A stretch of 64,000 nt of DNA, taken from positions 11,273,464-11,337,463 of the forward strand of contig CM068548.1 of the NCBI GenBank assembly GCA_035048495.1, in the 5' to 3' direction. The position numbers and the translations under genes were made by a program. The DNA comes from Euptelea pleiosperma (lineage: Eukaryota > Streptophyta > Magnoliopsida > Ranunculales > Eupteleaceae). Below, piece after piece: positions 11,621 through 25,700 of the stretch. The notes beneath the pieces are model-generated. The model saw only the letters and a program-made list of their open reading frames with translations. It was not told the origin of the DNA and searched no databases. Every line of letters starts with the position of its first letter. Within the stretch, counting starts at the first letter, position 1.

Positions 11621-14600
11621 ATGAGCAATAATAAGGATCAGTTCAACATGGTCGATCTTGGCGCTGCTCTCCCAGGTACCACTAATGGTAATATCAACAC
11701 AAACCCTAACGCTTTCTCTTATTCTTTACTTACGAGGTGTTTGAAACCCTAATTTATTATCGGTTTCTTCTTCTGATTTGTAGCTCTTAGTGCTGAGGAT
11801 CGAGCGGGTCTTGTTAATGCTCTGAAGGTGGTGCTTTGAAGTGTCTTTCTGGGTCACTTCGGTTTTTTTTGTTTTTGTTTTTGTGATCAAACATCTAGCG
11901 TTTTGTTTAGCTGATGCTTTTAGGGTTTATGGGGTTTGTGCAGAATAAGCTTCAGTCTCTTGCGGGTCAGCATTCGGATGTACTCGAGTCTCTCTCGCCG
12001 ATGGTCAGGAAGCGCGTTGAGGTTCTGAGAGAGTTTCAGGTTTGTTCCTTGTTGCAACTCCTCCTGTATTACGGTTTCATGGATTTCTGGTAGTGTTATC
12101 TGGATTCGTGGTGTTGTTCCTCTTAGGGTTTAATGAATGTTTGCTACGGTTTTAGACTTGTGTGATCGACTCATCAGTAGGTGTATATATTGGATTCCCT
12201 TTACTTCAAATAGTTTGGATAATATTTTCTTGACTTTCAACGTCCCTACTTTGAACTTCGATTGAGACTATCTTGTGTTGCGTTATGCGATTTTGAAAGT
12301 TTTGAATGTGGGGTTAGATTTATTGTGAAGTCTTTCATCTAATCAGTAAAAGTTTTGATTTTTAAGCGGTAGATGTGCAAAATCCATTTTTTTCCTGCTC
12401 GTCTTTGTATTACTGTGCTATGGACTCCACCTTCTAAAAACATGATTGGAATGATTTAGTACCGTCTTCGTATTGTATAAAGTTGTGATTTCATGGAGGG
12501 TTGATAAGACTTTGAGGTAGTGATAACTGTGAAGTATATGCATAATGAAACCATTCTTTTCTCTTGAGGTTTTTAAAGTGTTGATGGCACATGCATGATA
12601 TGGTTTCATGCATGCATGTAGATAAGATACGAAATGCACAGATAGAGTAATGGTGGCATGCAGGCATACAGCATGCCAGTTGCTGGTATTCTGTATATCA
12701 TAATTAGTTTGTGTCACATGCTTGGTCTTAATGTTCAGAAACATGGTCATACTAGATGCAATGGTCCAAGCTGCATAGTGGGGTTTGTCCGGACAATGTT
12801 TTTGACCTCAAACATACCTTCAACTCACACTTCTTGAATTTGGAAACAGTTTATATGGTATGCAACTATTGAGTTTGTCAATCCCCTTCCCTTTATGTGC
12901 TCGTGCATGATATTCAGACATTTGATTAAGGTTTGGGATTGGAAGTGGCTATTCTCTTGTTATTTGTTGGTTGTACAAAGAGTTATGATGCAATCCACGA
13001 CCTAGAGATGCAACAATGGTAATGGAGAGATGGGGAGCATGCTTTAACCCAAATCTCTAGCGGAGGAGGATCAAAATCTAGTTTCTCAACTCTCAGTGGA
13101 GGGAGCCAGGCTCTACTCTATACAATAAATTTTCTTTCAAAGACAACAAAAACTCTGTAAATCTCTTTTGAAGTCATTAGCAGGGAACAGAAAAGTCAGT
13201 TCTTTTTTTTACGTGCTATCTCTTAGTGTACTCCAAGTAATACAAGTCAATCTAATGCTATTTTATTTAGTGGAGTGTTATATTACTCAGTAACAATTTG
13301 TTTTGGGCCTATACAAAAAGACAATTTATCTTGGGGCTACTATCTTCAAAGTGAATTCAGTTGTGGGGACTTCTGATGCTTTCTCAATTTGCAGAGCCAA
13401 CATGATGAGCTGGAGGCAAAATTTTTTGAGGAGAGAGCGGCACTTGAAGCCAAGTACCAGAAGCTGTATGAACCACTGTACGCTAAGGTATCTTGTCTTT
13501 TTTTTTCTCTTTAAAAAACTTAAAGATATTCCTGATGTGTGGTAGCTTATTGGCAGGAACTAATAGAGTTCTGCTTCATATTGCATTACATTAATTCTTT
13601 TCTGGAAGATTTTGCTAAATCAACTCTATTGACCAGTAATCTCTATTGAGGATCAGCATTCTTTGGCTGCTGATACTTGATTCAGATATGAATTTATCAC
13701 TTCCTTTTTGTTCTGCTTGGTAATTTTCTTAGCTACTTTACAGCGATATGAAATTGTGAATGGCGTGGTCGAAGTTGAAGGAGTTACAAATGAAGCTGCA
13801 ATGGAGCAAGAAGAGGATAAAGCTGCAGAAGGTACCCAATGAACAGCAAACTTGATGCCTCTTTATTTATAAATATTACGGACGTTGATTCTATTATGTA
13901 TTACCTTACAGAGAAAGGAGTTCCTGATTTCTGGCTCACTGCAATGAAGACTAATGAAGTATTAGCCGAGGAGGTAAGTGGATCTGAAATATGTTATTTT
14001 GCCTAGTTAGATCAAGCCATTTTGACTTGTTTGATTGCTTCTATTTTGAGTTGTGGGTGAGATTATGTTCCCTTTTCTTGAGTTCAGATTTCAGAGCGTG
14101 ATGAAGGGGCTCTCAAGTATCTCAAAGATATCAAGTGGTGTAGGATAGATAATCCTAAGGGTTTCAAGCTTGAATTCTTCTTTGATACCAATCCGTATTT
14201 CAAGAATTCTGTTCTGACAAAAACATATCACATGATTGATGACGATGAGCCTATTCTGGAGAAAGCAATTGGGTATGTTTGTTTTCTAATGCAATGTCAT
14301 TGCTTAAGAAATGGAAGACTTCCTTTTCCCCCATAGACTCACTTCAAGTTGGACTTTGTAGGACGGAGATTGAATGGTATCCAGGGAAAAGCTTGACACA
14401 GAAACTCCTGAAAAAGAAGCCGAGAAAGGGATCAAAGAATGCCAAGCCCATCACTAAAACTGAAAATTGTGAAAGTTTTTTCAACTTCTTTAGTCCGCCA
14501 CAAGTCCCTGAGGATGAGGACGATATTGATGAAGAGACTGTAAGTTCAGCATCATTACATTGGCGGTAAAAAATGAAGGCTCTGAATGTAAAATAATTGC

Positions 14601-15438
14601 ATTTCCTTTTGTATTTCTGTGGATTTATTGACAGGCTGAAGAACTTCAGAATCAAATGGAACAAGACTATGACATTGGGTAAGTTGGAATTTTCTTGTTT
14701 AGTTAGCTACCATTTGCACACTGATGGTGAAATCCCTAGTTTTCATTTTGACCTAGACACATAAATGTTTAGTGACACAATAATCCCATCAACTATGTCA
14801 TGTTTATTGTTAGTTTGCATATCTCATTAGGTTAGGTAATTTAATGAGAAAGAGGGGAGGTTTCTTGAACCCTTTTTAAAACCTTCCCTGGATTTGTGTT
14901 TCTTGAGTAAGTCTACTTGTGGTGCTTGGTGCAGGTCGACCATTAGAGACAAAATTATCCCACATGCTGTGTCGTGGTTCACTGGAGAGGCTGTTCAGGG
15001 TGATGAGTTTGAAGACATCGAAGGAGATGACGATGACGATGAGGATGAAGATGGCGAAGAAGATGAGGACGAAGAAGAGGACAATGAGGATACTGAGGGA
15101 GATGAGGATGACGAAGATGAAGATGAAAATGAAGGCAAGAGCAAAAAGAAGGTACAGTTGTTGAAGCTTGCTTGCAGTGATCTTTTTTTTTTTGAAATTT
15201 GTATGGTGGATGCTAATATTTTCTTTGTTACTTGTGTTTGACGTCCCCAGTCATCAGCTGGACCAAAGGTGCAATACTTTGTTTCGCCACATCGTTTTTA
15301 GTCTGCATTATATACCTTTAGCAGCATGTATATTAATTATTGCACTTGCATTTGTGCTGTAAACTGCAGAAAAGTGGAAGAGCCCAAATTGGAGAAGGTC
15401 AGCAGGGTGAGCGGCCTCCTGAGTGCAAGCAGCAGTAA
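11621..15438 (+). CDS. NAP1: Nucleosome assembly protein 1 (histone chaperone), 12 exons
   Basis: Histone H2A-H2B chaperone that shuttles between cytoplasm and nucleus and assists nucleosome assembly. Exons: 11621-11675, 11784-11827, 11944-12039, 13395-13487, 13744-13831, 13912-13973, 14088-14272, 14362-14539, 14635-14678, 14935-15151, 15251-15268, 15370-15438. They join in phase to 382 residues, close to plant NAP1 length. Landmarks are the helical N-terminus ([15 protein letters not shown]), the NAP core ([60 protein letters not shown]) and a long Asp/Glu-rich C-terminal tract in exon 10. The last four residues are CKQQ, the prenylation (CaaX-type) box of plant NAP1;1-class proteins. Exon 1 has a second in-phase donor 12 nt downstream (11687/11688) that would add four residues. 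The intron between exons 3 and 4 (1.36 kb) is the longest. Gene is intact. Confidence 0.95.
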
Positions 15439-16789
15439 TGGTTAGGTCACGCAGTAGCGTGTGTAGACTGGCTCTGTTTGAGGGGTTGGTTTGGGTTTGT
15501 TGAGTGGAGGGAGTGAGAGGAAAAGGGGGGACATTTTTGATGTTTCATTTGTCCTTTTGTTATTATTATAAACTATTTTTTTAGGGTTTGGTTGGGGATG
15601 TGGTTCAGGTAGTGAGGTGCCTTATAATTTGTTGATACCTTTTGGGTTTCCTCTGGTTACCCGGTCTTGTTAACTTCATTGAACCATTTTAAGTATATTT
15701 ATGTTTTTTTCACTTTAATGCTTCGACTTTGCTGCTCTTCCAATATTTGTTCCAAGTTTGTAGTTGATGGATGCTTAGTGAAAACAGTGTTTATGGTACT
15801 TGACGAGTTTCTAATATCTTACCATAAACTGGTGTATCAAACTGACCTTGGAAGTGTCCGCATTAGGGAGAGATGCTTAATGGCTAGTGTGTGCAATTCT
15901 TTGATTAAATCAACAGGAGCATGGTTGTCTTTTGTCCCTCCCAAATCTCCGGTTAAAAGATTTTCTAACTAGTAGTAATCAGTGAATTTAAGAGGACACA
16001 TCTATCCTTGCCAAGGTTCTAAAGTTGTCAATTTCTTGTTTTTAGTTTAGAAACGACAATTTTGTTTGAATTTAGTTAGTCCAAACTGCCCCAATGCTTG
16101 TTTACGTACTTCATCCCACAATAAAATCAAATGTGATGGAATGAGGCACATCTTTTCTCACAAAATAAAGTCAATATGACCACTGAGTGGGCTTTGTATG
16201 ATCACAATAAAAGCAAAAAATGGATTTAGGGTGCATTACAGGGCTGTTATGACGACTTGTGCTAGTCACACTTGTCCAAATCAGCTTCTTCTTAAAGTTG
16301 ACAAATTATGCAAGAGAAAAATAAAGGAGAATGAAAATATCTATTCCAAGATGTTGGTCCCGTTTTGGACCCAAAAGAATGGCAGTTCAACTCTGAAGAG
16401 TTAATAACCAACATATAGGCCTAACATGGCCGTGAGAACATTATCCCTCTACTGTTGTGACTAGGTCTGCATCCTTTCTGCGTCTCTTCTGACTAAAAAT
16501 TAGAAAGAATGAAAGAACAACGATCAATGGAAAGTAATTATCACATGAAACAACTTCCCAACAAAAATTCTGCTCCTTAATTTGCTAAAAAGAGCAAGAT
16601 CATGGAACCGCCATGGAGCTCAGAAAAATAAAAAGCATGCCTACTAAATCCCATATTGTACATATTCCACACCAAACTCCCACAAACTCCAATGGCCTTT
16701 CTAAGAAGCTTTCTTATTGTCATTCCTGTAGGCTTCATCTGGTTTAAAGATTCTCCTTGGCCATACCAATTGATAGAAATCATTTTCTG
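15439..16789. other. Convergent 3' regions of NAP1 and the carrier gene
   Basis: NAP1 (plus) and the ADP/ATP-carrier gene (minus) face each other across 1.35 kb. The left part is T-rich, as expected for the NAP1 3' UTR. No exon or family repeat is recognised. Short open frames at 15667-15972 and 16198-16404 have no recognisable motif. Confidence 0.5.
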
Positions 16790-19700
16790 CTATAACACAC
16801 CCCAATTCATGAACTTCTTGATCTCGTCATATAGAACCAGGATTGCGGCGGCACCGGTGCTCCTAAACATGTTCGAAACTGCACCACGATAGAATGAAGC
16901 CACCCCTTCCATCCTATAAATCTTCCCCCAGCAGTCCAGGGTACTCCGGTACATTGGTTGCTCCAAACCAGATTGCATCATCATTCGCCTCCGGACGGTA
17001 TCCAAAGGGTAAGACAGCAAGCCTGCTGAGGTTGTAACTGCTTGGGCCACCACCCATCGCTTCCACAATGGCAACTCAGGTTTAGACGACTCTGACATCA
17101 TCTCTTTCACCGTATCAAAGCCACCAAAGTATAGACCACGATGGACAATCATCCCGTGTAGGGAGGCAGGAAGGCCTCTATAGATCCCCCTGACTCCGTC
17201 TTTCTTTCGAATGGTGCTCAGGAAGTGGCAAATGCCCCTGAATTGGCGAGCCTCCGTTTTTCCAATGTCGGCTGCAAGGCGAGTGTGAGCAATGTCGAGC
17301 GGGTAGATGATAATCAGTGTTGTACAGCCTGCCGCGGCTCCCGCCACAAAATTGGCAGGAGCACCAGACATGAAATGATCATGTTGAGATTTGCCACTCC
17401 TTAAAATGTTTCTGTAGAGATCCTGTATAGAGCAACACTTGGGTAAGAGGATGACCTCATAATAACATACTTTTGCCATGTTGGCCATATTCATAACTTG
17501 CTTTACCAAGACAGAAAGGGTTAATTTTCATGCAAAAGCATGATACATGTCTCAGTTTTTGACTAATTTCGATTTTTTCTTTATAACCACCAGTATCAAA
17601 TTGAACCACCAGGATTAGGGACAAGACAAAATTCGCTTATTTGGCTTTATTCGTAATATACTCATTAAGGGTTGATCAACCTGAAAATTGGAAGAGAAAC
17701 AAAATCAAGGCACAAAAGAATCAATGGGGAATGATCAGCAAATTTCATATACAATTTCTGCTGTGTTTCAGAGGGCAAAGTAGTTTATGAAACCACAGAC
17801 TAAAGCAACACATGCCACATAATGTCTGGGCTCTCAAACGAAAGGATGCAGTCTTGAGATTAAACATGATCCTGTCCATAATCAAGTGTCTAACAATGAA
17901 GGACTAGACCTACACCAGTAAAAACCTTATAGTATATAAACTCAACAAATGATCATTTGATGCCCATAACGCTTCCATAAAAATCTTGTTTGAGCTCTAG
18001 GTGCTTGGGAGCCACAAAAGGACATATCTACTCATAAAGTCTGTTCTCATTGGAATTGATGGAACTCCAATTATGGATGACATTCCCAGACAGGGATAGT
18101 GGAGCAATTTGGGAGCATTTCACAATGCTTGGCTTTCCTGTGTGACACGGGTGACAATTTTATAGTTATTTTGTCCTCATGGGAGAAATTGGAGCTGTAT
18201 CACTACTAGTAAGAAGACATACACTTTTGAAGTTCTTGAGGTCCTAGTGGATGAGTAGGCCTGACTCTTGTGACATTCATGTAAACTAGCAGCTAAGATG
18301 ACCATGTGATAACTCGCTTAGATAGATCCTGTTTCTTTTGATTTTGAGTTTCATTTCCCTTGGGAGTTCTAGTTAATGTACTCCTAGGCCAGTATCGAGT
18401 CATGTTTCCTCTGCTAAGGAGGAAGTAGGGATGTTGGGGGCTTCTCCATCAGATTTAAGAACATCTATTTGGAAGTAGTGGGATTTCCTGACTTTAGAGG
18501 AATGATTTCAACTTGTTTCACATGGTTGGGCAGGCTCATGGAGAGTTATGGCATCCCGGGTAAGAAAAAGGACCAACTCCTATTACGAGATCTCTGCTGT
18601 CAGACTAAAAAAGAATCTATATCATGTCGATAGAGGAAAGGAAAAAAGAGTACATCTAGAGGAATATGATGCCCTGTTTCAGAATTTTGTAAAATATCCA
18701 AAACGACTACCAATGAAGCCCATCGCACTCCCTATGTGATCCAAACCTCTAGCACTTCTAACTCATCCCACTCCCATTCTTGCCCCCCGTCCAGTTCTTA
18801 GTTTTCAAGGTATTGGAGTTCTTGTTTTATTTATTTATTTGTCTTTATTATGTTTAGCGTGTAGGCCCACAGTTCACTCAAGTCTTATTTACGTAAGTGG
18901 ACCTCACACTCACTTAAGTGCACAATATATAAATACAAACAGAGGAGGCCGAACTACCCTAGTTCGTTCCTCTCTCTTCTCTCTTTCTTCTCCAACCTCT
19001 CATGTCTTACATCCTCACTGGTATCAAAGCTCCCCAGGTAAGGGATTGTTGTATCGACCTTCATACAAGTTATCTATTATTGGGTTTTTTTTATGCTGAT
19101 TGAGCTGGTTGCCATATTGATCGCAGGTCCACATCTGGTTATTGTACCTTCATTGGTGGTAACTTGGTGACCTGGCGTAGCAAAAAGCAGAACGTTGTAG
19201 CTCATTTGAGTGCGGAGGTCATGGCTCATACTGCATGTGAGATGTTGCAGGTTCAGTCTCTTCTTCGGGAGATGGGTGTTGATGTCTCTACTCTTACGCC
19301 TATGTATTGTGACAATCAGGCAACCGCCTTTATTGCTAGTAATCCTGTGTTTTATGAGTGGACGAAGCATATTGAGGTTGAATGCCATTTTATTTGTGAT
19401 ATGGTATTAAGCAAGCATAACTTTACCCCTACTTGTTTGAGAATCAGTTGGGCGACATCATTACTAAGGCATTATCGAGTTCTTTTTCATCTCTATGTAC
19501 CAAGCTGGGCATGTATGATCTGTATGCTCTAGCTTCAGGGGGGCGTTAAGAGTTCTTGTTTTCTTTATTCATCTGTCTTCATTATTTTTTATGTGTGGGC
19601 TCATAGTTCACTTTAAGTCTTATTTATGTAAGTGGGCCTAACACTCACTTAAGTGCACAATATATAAATACAAACAAAGAAGGCCGAACAACCGTAATTC

Positions 19701-22700
19701 GTTCCTATCTCTCTTCTCTCTTTCTTTCCTCCAATCTCTCGTCTCTTACATCCTCATACAAGGCTTAGAATACTTTTCTTTCGGCTAGGGCTCTTCCCTA
19801 CTCACAACTGATATATCTATTTACTGGAGGATAGAGCTTGGTCAATTGCCCTATTTCAACAGATATGTATTACTGCCCAAGGTTTAAAATTTCAGTTTCG
19901 CATGCCATTTCGGTGAGGACCAAAACTTAAATTCGTGTGAAACTTTGGAAAATTTTGAAATTGACATTATTGATGGAATTTAAAAAAACCAAAATTTAGA
20001 AGGAATTTTAAAAAATCAAAAAATCAAAATTTCAAAAATATAAATTTTGGAAGTGTTAAAATTTCGTTTTTATTTTGGTCGAAATTTCGTGTGAAACTTT
20101 GGAAAATGTTGAAATGGAGAATATTGATGAAATTTTTGAAAACACTAAAAATTTACATGGAATTTAAAAAAAAAAAATCAAAAATTTGAAATTTCAGTCA
20201 AAATTTTGGAATTTTTGAAATTTTGTTTTTTATTGGTTTCGGTTTTGGCATAGCCCGAAACTGAAATTTTGGACCGAAATTTCAAACATTTCGTCGACAT
20301 TTAAAACATTGCTCCTGCCTCAATAGATTCACTGATGAGGACATCTCGTCCTTACCTAGAGTATACCAGCGGAGGAAAACGAGGCCCATACCCATTTTTT
20401 TGTATTTTGATGACTATGTGGGCCCCAGTTTTTAGTTCTCCTTGATTTATGGGAGCGGAAGACCCCACATGCATGTGCATCATGAAGACTCCACATTGGA
20501 AAGATGTGGGCTGCGTAGGGAGCTTGTGGAGAGTTTTTATTAGTTTTCTAGGCTTATTTGATGTCTTTTAGAGTTTTAAGTGTCTTTGCAATTAACCCAC
20601 AGTTAGGGAGTTTTGAGTTATTACGTAAACTCTTTTAGTTGTAATCTTTCATTGATGATGAATTATAGACTTTTGCTATTGAGAAATCTCTTGTGGATTG
20701 TTCTCTTATTCTTTGGTGCGAATCCGAAAGGTATTATCCTATCTCTATCTCTTCTCTCTTATTCTCTTCTCTTTCTCCATATTTATTTTCTTTTTTAATC
20801 AAGTTCGACCTAGAAAACTCAACTATATCTCTTCCATCTCTAAATCCTAACCATTGAACAACACTGTGAATAGTGCCACGTGAATTGTGAGGTGAACACA
20901 CCAGTTCTTCCTATAGCACTCTAAACCCTCCCAAAACCCCTAAACACTTCCCAATCCCTGCGATAACCATAGAAGCCCCTAACCTCTTCTCAAACCTTAA
21001 TTTTCCATGGTTTTCCTTTTTCTCCGGAAACCTGGCTAAAATCTGATACTTGTCAGAAACCTACCTGAACTTCACATAACTTATAATCTCTTGGAAAAGG
21101 AAATTAAAGTGAGCCTAAAAGTGTTGGTTGAACCCTAACTAGTGGAAGTCCTTACTTCATCGGGCCGCTCAATCAATAATTGAGGGTTTTTCACTGCTTG
21201 GTTGTGAGGTCTAGCCTTTGAAACAACTAAATTAATTATTTGCTAGCATATCTACATATTTGTGGTAATTGTTAGTAGTTTTATATTTTCTTATTACTTG
21301 TTGTAATTTATTTCTGATCTTTGCACCCCATATAGGCTATAGTTCTCATCATCCTGCATCATGCATTCTTCTGAATCAATCGATCACACTTCATTTTTTA
21401 TCATTTTTGATTACTACTACAACCTACAATTATGGATTGATTTCAAGATTTGCAAATCAACCTCTTTATATCATAAATATCATCAAAGTTGAGACTTAAT
21501 ATCAACAAATTAATGAGTTATCTATAATTACTTCTTACAGTCAGTCTCTCATTTTTTCATGAAGTCGCAAATACTCGTACTACAATATGTAACTTTAATT
21601 AGTAATGAAGTCATTCCTCATTGCCATTTCAGGAAACAACTTACAGAAAGAAGGGACATGAGGTCCCATTAAGATGAGAATATGATGATCCTGGAAGATA
21701 ACTTATTATCTTGTGTACATTATATGTTCAATCAAATATTAGATGCTACTAGATCAATATATATATATAATAGTTAATAATGCTTTTTGACTTATAAATT
21801 ACATGCGGACCACATGCAGAGGAGTTGAGGGTTGATTTTTGGTGAGGAGACTCATCACCATGGAGACCATCCTCACCAAAATTTAGGAATTTCTAAAACT
21901 TCTAACCCTACCAAAGATGGACCTAAATTTAACGGTGAAAATGGACGGTCCAAAAATTTTCAACATGCAATCCACTTTTCATAAAGGTACAAATGTTGCT
22001 CTCCATGAGATGGGATTGCGGCCCAAAAATAAATAAATCCCGAGGTAGAACGACGGGTATTAGGAAACCCAACCCAATCCGCATCAGAAAAGGCAATCAA
22101 ATTAGGGGCGCTTTCTTTGAATAATTGCAGACCCATAGCCATAGTGCCTATAGCATTGCGAAAAATCCTTTTGACGGCTAGAAAATTATCAACTGTCGGC
22201 TTATGCATATGTTAACAAACAGAGTTGACCAGAAAAGAGAGATCCGACCTAGTTAGAGTAAGATATTGTAAAGCTCCCACTATGCTTCTATATAAAGTAG
22301 GGCCAGGAAAAGAAGTACCTTGTGGATAATTTGTGACCAGCAACCATTGGTGTGTGAGTTGGTTTACAGTCTTGCATGGAGACACGGTCTAGTAAATCAA
22401 GTGCATACGTGGTTTGACTGAGGAATAATCCAGTAGCATTCCGAACAACTTCTATCCCAAGTAGTGTAAGTCACCCAAGTCCTTCATGGAAAACTCAGAA
22501 CCAAGGAAATAAATTTCACGAAATTATCGAAATATTTCCATTTTCTAGGTTACCGATAGGAAAGAATACTTATGTCGATATAATGTTAAATTTCCCGAAA
22601 TATTTCCACTTATATCGAAATATTTCGCGTGAACAGTAAATTTTGATCAATTGACAGTGTAAATATGTATTATTTCGGTCGAAATGTTTCGACATGTATG

Positions 22701-25700
22701 GAAACATTGGAAACATTTCAATCGTAGGTAGGAAACATCTCATTTGAGCTCAAAACTGCTATAAATCTCATATTTGATCCATTTAACCCCTTTTTATACA
22801 TTTTGTTTATACAAAAGATCAATCCATTGTAGATTTTTTGGTTCGTGGATTAATCGTGAGGACGAATCAAATCCCATTTGGGAGTTTTTTCAAATTCGAA
22901 ATATACACAAGGATAAAATTTCTTGCTACAAATAAATAGGTTAGGTGTAAATTTAATGAGTTTACACCGTGTAAACTCATTAAATTTATGAATCTATGAT
23001 GCATTTACACTAGATTTGTGCATGGATTGAAGATCGTTTAGGGTGAAAATTTGAAATTTGGGAAAAACCCCAATTTCATTGGTTTTTACCCTAAACATCC
23101 ATGATTGTGCATATGTTGATTATATGTTGCATAAGTTGGGTTAAAAAATATTCAAAAAAATTAACCCTAAATTTTTTTTTTTTCAAATAAAAAATTTAAG
23201 AAATGTAATAAGTTAATAGGAAATAGGTTTTCTAAAATTACATATAATGTTAAGAAATTAATGTAAGTGAATAAAGATTTGTTAATATATTACTTTATGA
23301 CTTTTTTATAATTAGTAATTAAATAATAGTTATATAATTAAATTAAACCTTGACTAATTAAAGACACTTGCCATGACATATTACAGACCATTATGATCAT
23401 TTATTTCCACACTATATATGGTTGTATATTATGGTTTGAAAGCTTATGAGTGTGTTTTTATGCTTGTTTCATCATTTCCCAAACATTTCCACAATATTTC
23501 CATCATTTCCGCATTATTTCTATCATTTCCAAGAAAAATGTATTATTTCCACACTGGTCGAAATATTTCCACGAAATATTTCCATTTTTAGACTGGTCGA
23601 AATAAACCTCGAAACCGAAATTTATTTCCTTGCTCAGAACTAATGAAGGATACACATTGATGAATAAGAGTAAGATTGTTCCCTGTGACTATTATATCAT
23701 CAACGTATATTAAAAGGATAAGCATCCCTGATGGGCTTGATCGAATGAACATGGAATTGTCACCTTGGCTAGAACGAAACCAAAGACGTTGAATATAGGT
23801 ACTAAACCTTTCCAACCAGGCACGTGGAGCCTGTTTGAGGCCATAAATAGCCTTATTCAAATGACACATGATCCGAAAGTGTATGATCTTCATAACCCGG
23901 TGGTTGTGACATGTAGACCTCTCTTTGTAAATGTCAATGAAGAAAGGCATTGTTGACATCCAATTGTTTGAGAGGCCAATTGAACATGATAGCAAGGGAT
24001 AACAACAGCCTAATAGTTGCAAACTTAACAACTGGGCTGAAAGTTTCACTAAAGTCTACACCCTCGACTTGAGTGAAGCCTTGTGCAACTAACAGGGCTT
24101 TCTGCCTTTCAACAAAACCACCTGGCTTCAATTTAGTTTTAAATAACTATTTACTCCCTACAACGTTCATCCCCGGAGAGTGAGGTGTGAGGTACAGTTG
24201 AAATGAAGACAATGGAGAATTAGGGTTAGGTTTAGGGTTTGTTAGTAAAGAAGAAGGAGATAGAGAGAAGAGAAGAAAATGATGGATGTCATGTGATTAG
24301 ATCACTATGACTCCATAAATCTTATTTATATAAATCCCACATACAAAAGACAAGTATACCCCTCCAAGGAGGTATTTACAAAACTACTCCTATATGGAAA
24401 TACGTATATAATAACACTCCCCCTCAAGTTGGTGCATATATATCTTTCATGCCCAACTTGCACAAGCATTTATGTAATTGCCAACTGGGTACTCCCTTAG
24501 TGAAGATATCTGCAACTTGTTCCCCGTCTTCACAAAAGGAGTGCACACTGCCCCAGAGACGATCTTCTCTTAATAAAGTGGCGGTCCACCTCAATGTGCT
24601 TGACGCGATCATGTTGAACAGGATTATGAGCAATGCTGATGGCAGCCTTGTTGTCACAGTACAAGCTCACAGACCCTGAAACTGGAAAGCCAAGTTCAGC
24701 AACCAACACTTTTAACTAAAGCATCTCACACAAGCCATGAGCCATTGCCTTGAATTCGGCTTCAGCACTAGATCTAGCAACAACTGGTTGCTTCTTGCTC
24801 CTCCAAGTAACCAGATTGCCCCCAACAAGGGTGCAATACCCTGAAGTAGATCGCCAATCATCTTTGTCCCATGCCCAGTCTGCAGCCGTATACGCCTCTA
24901 TACGCATGTGGCCATTCTTCTCAAATAGAAGACCTCTACTAGGAGCTGACTTGAGATACCTCAAGATCCGATGTGCGGCCTCTAGGTGAACACCTCTAGG
25001 TGAGTGCATGTACTGACTGATCACACTCACTGCATAGGCAATATCTGGTCTAGTCAGAGAGAGATAGATCAATCTCCCAACTAATCTCTGAAAACTCCCT
25101 ACATCCTATAGTAGCTCACTGCTGACATTGGCCAACTGGTGGTTCTGTTCTATAGGAGTTTCCACTGGCTTGGTCCCCAACTTGCCTGAGTCCTTCAACA
25201 GATCTAAGACATACTTCCTCTGTGAGATGAAGATCCCTTGACTGGATCTTGCAACTTCGATATGTAGGAAGTACTTGAGAGATCCTACATCCTTGGTTTC
25301 AAACTCCGCTACTAACTGACGCTTCAACGTAGCTACCTCTTCTGCACCATTCCCTGTGAGAATGATGTCATCAACATAAACAATGAGGGCAGTGGTGTGC
25401 TTCCCTTGATGCTTCACAAATAGGGTGTGATCTGCTTGACTCTGAGTGTAGCCCAGCTTCTTCACAGCTAGGGTGAACCTCTCAAACCATGCTCGTGGAG
25501 ATTGCTTTAGCCCATAGAGAGCTTTTTTCAGTCAACACACCTTGCTACTATTTCCTGGTGGAGTGAATCTAGGAGGTGGCATCATGTAGACTTCTTTATG
25601 TAGATCACTATGAAGGAATGCATTCTTCACATCCAGCTGATGCAGAGGCCACATTTGATTTGCTGCCAGAGACAACGACACCCTAATAGAGTTCATTTTG

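Noticed and set aside
14894..15241. Acidic open frame read as a separate small protein
   Set aside because: It is NAP1 exon 10 plus intron read-through on both sides; the Asp/Glu tract belongs to the NAP1 tail.
16790..17509. Carrier C-terminal exon as a truncated stand-alone pseudogene
   Set aside because: Its missing N-terminal half is at 39915-40238 with matching phase and canonical splice sites, so one long-intron gene is the simpler reading.
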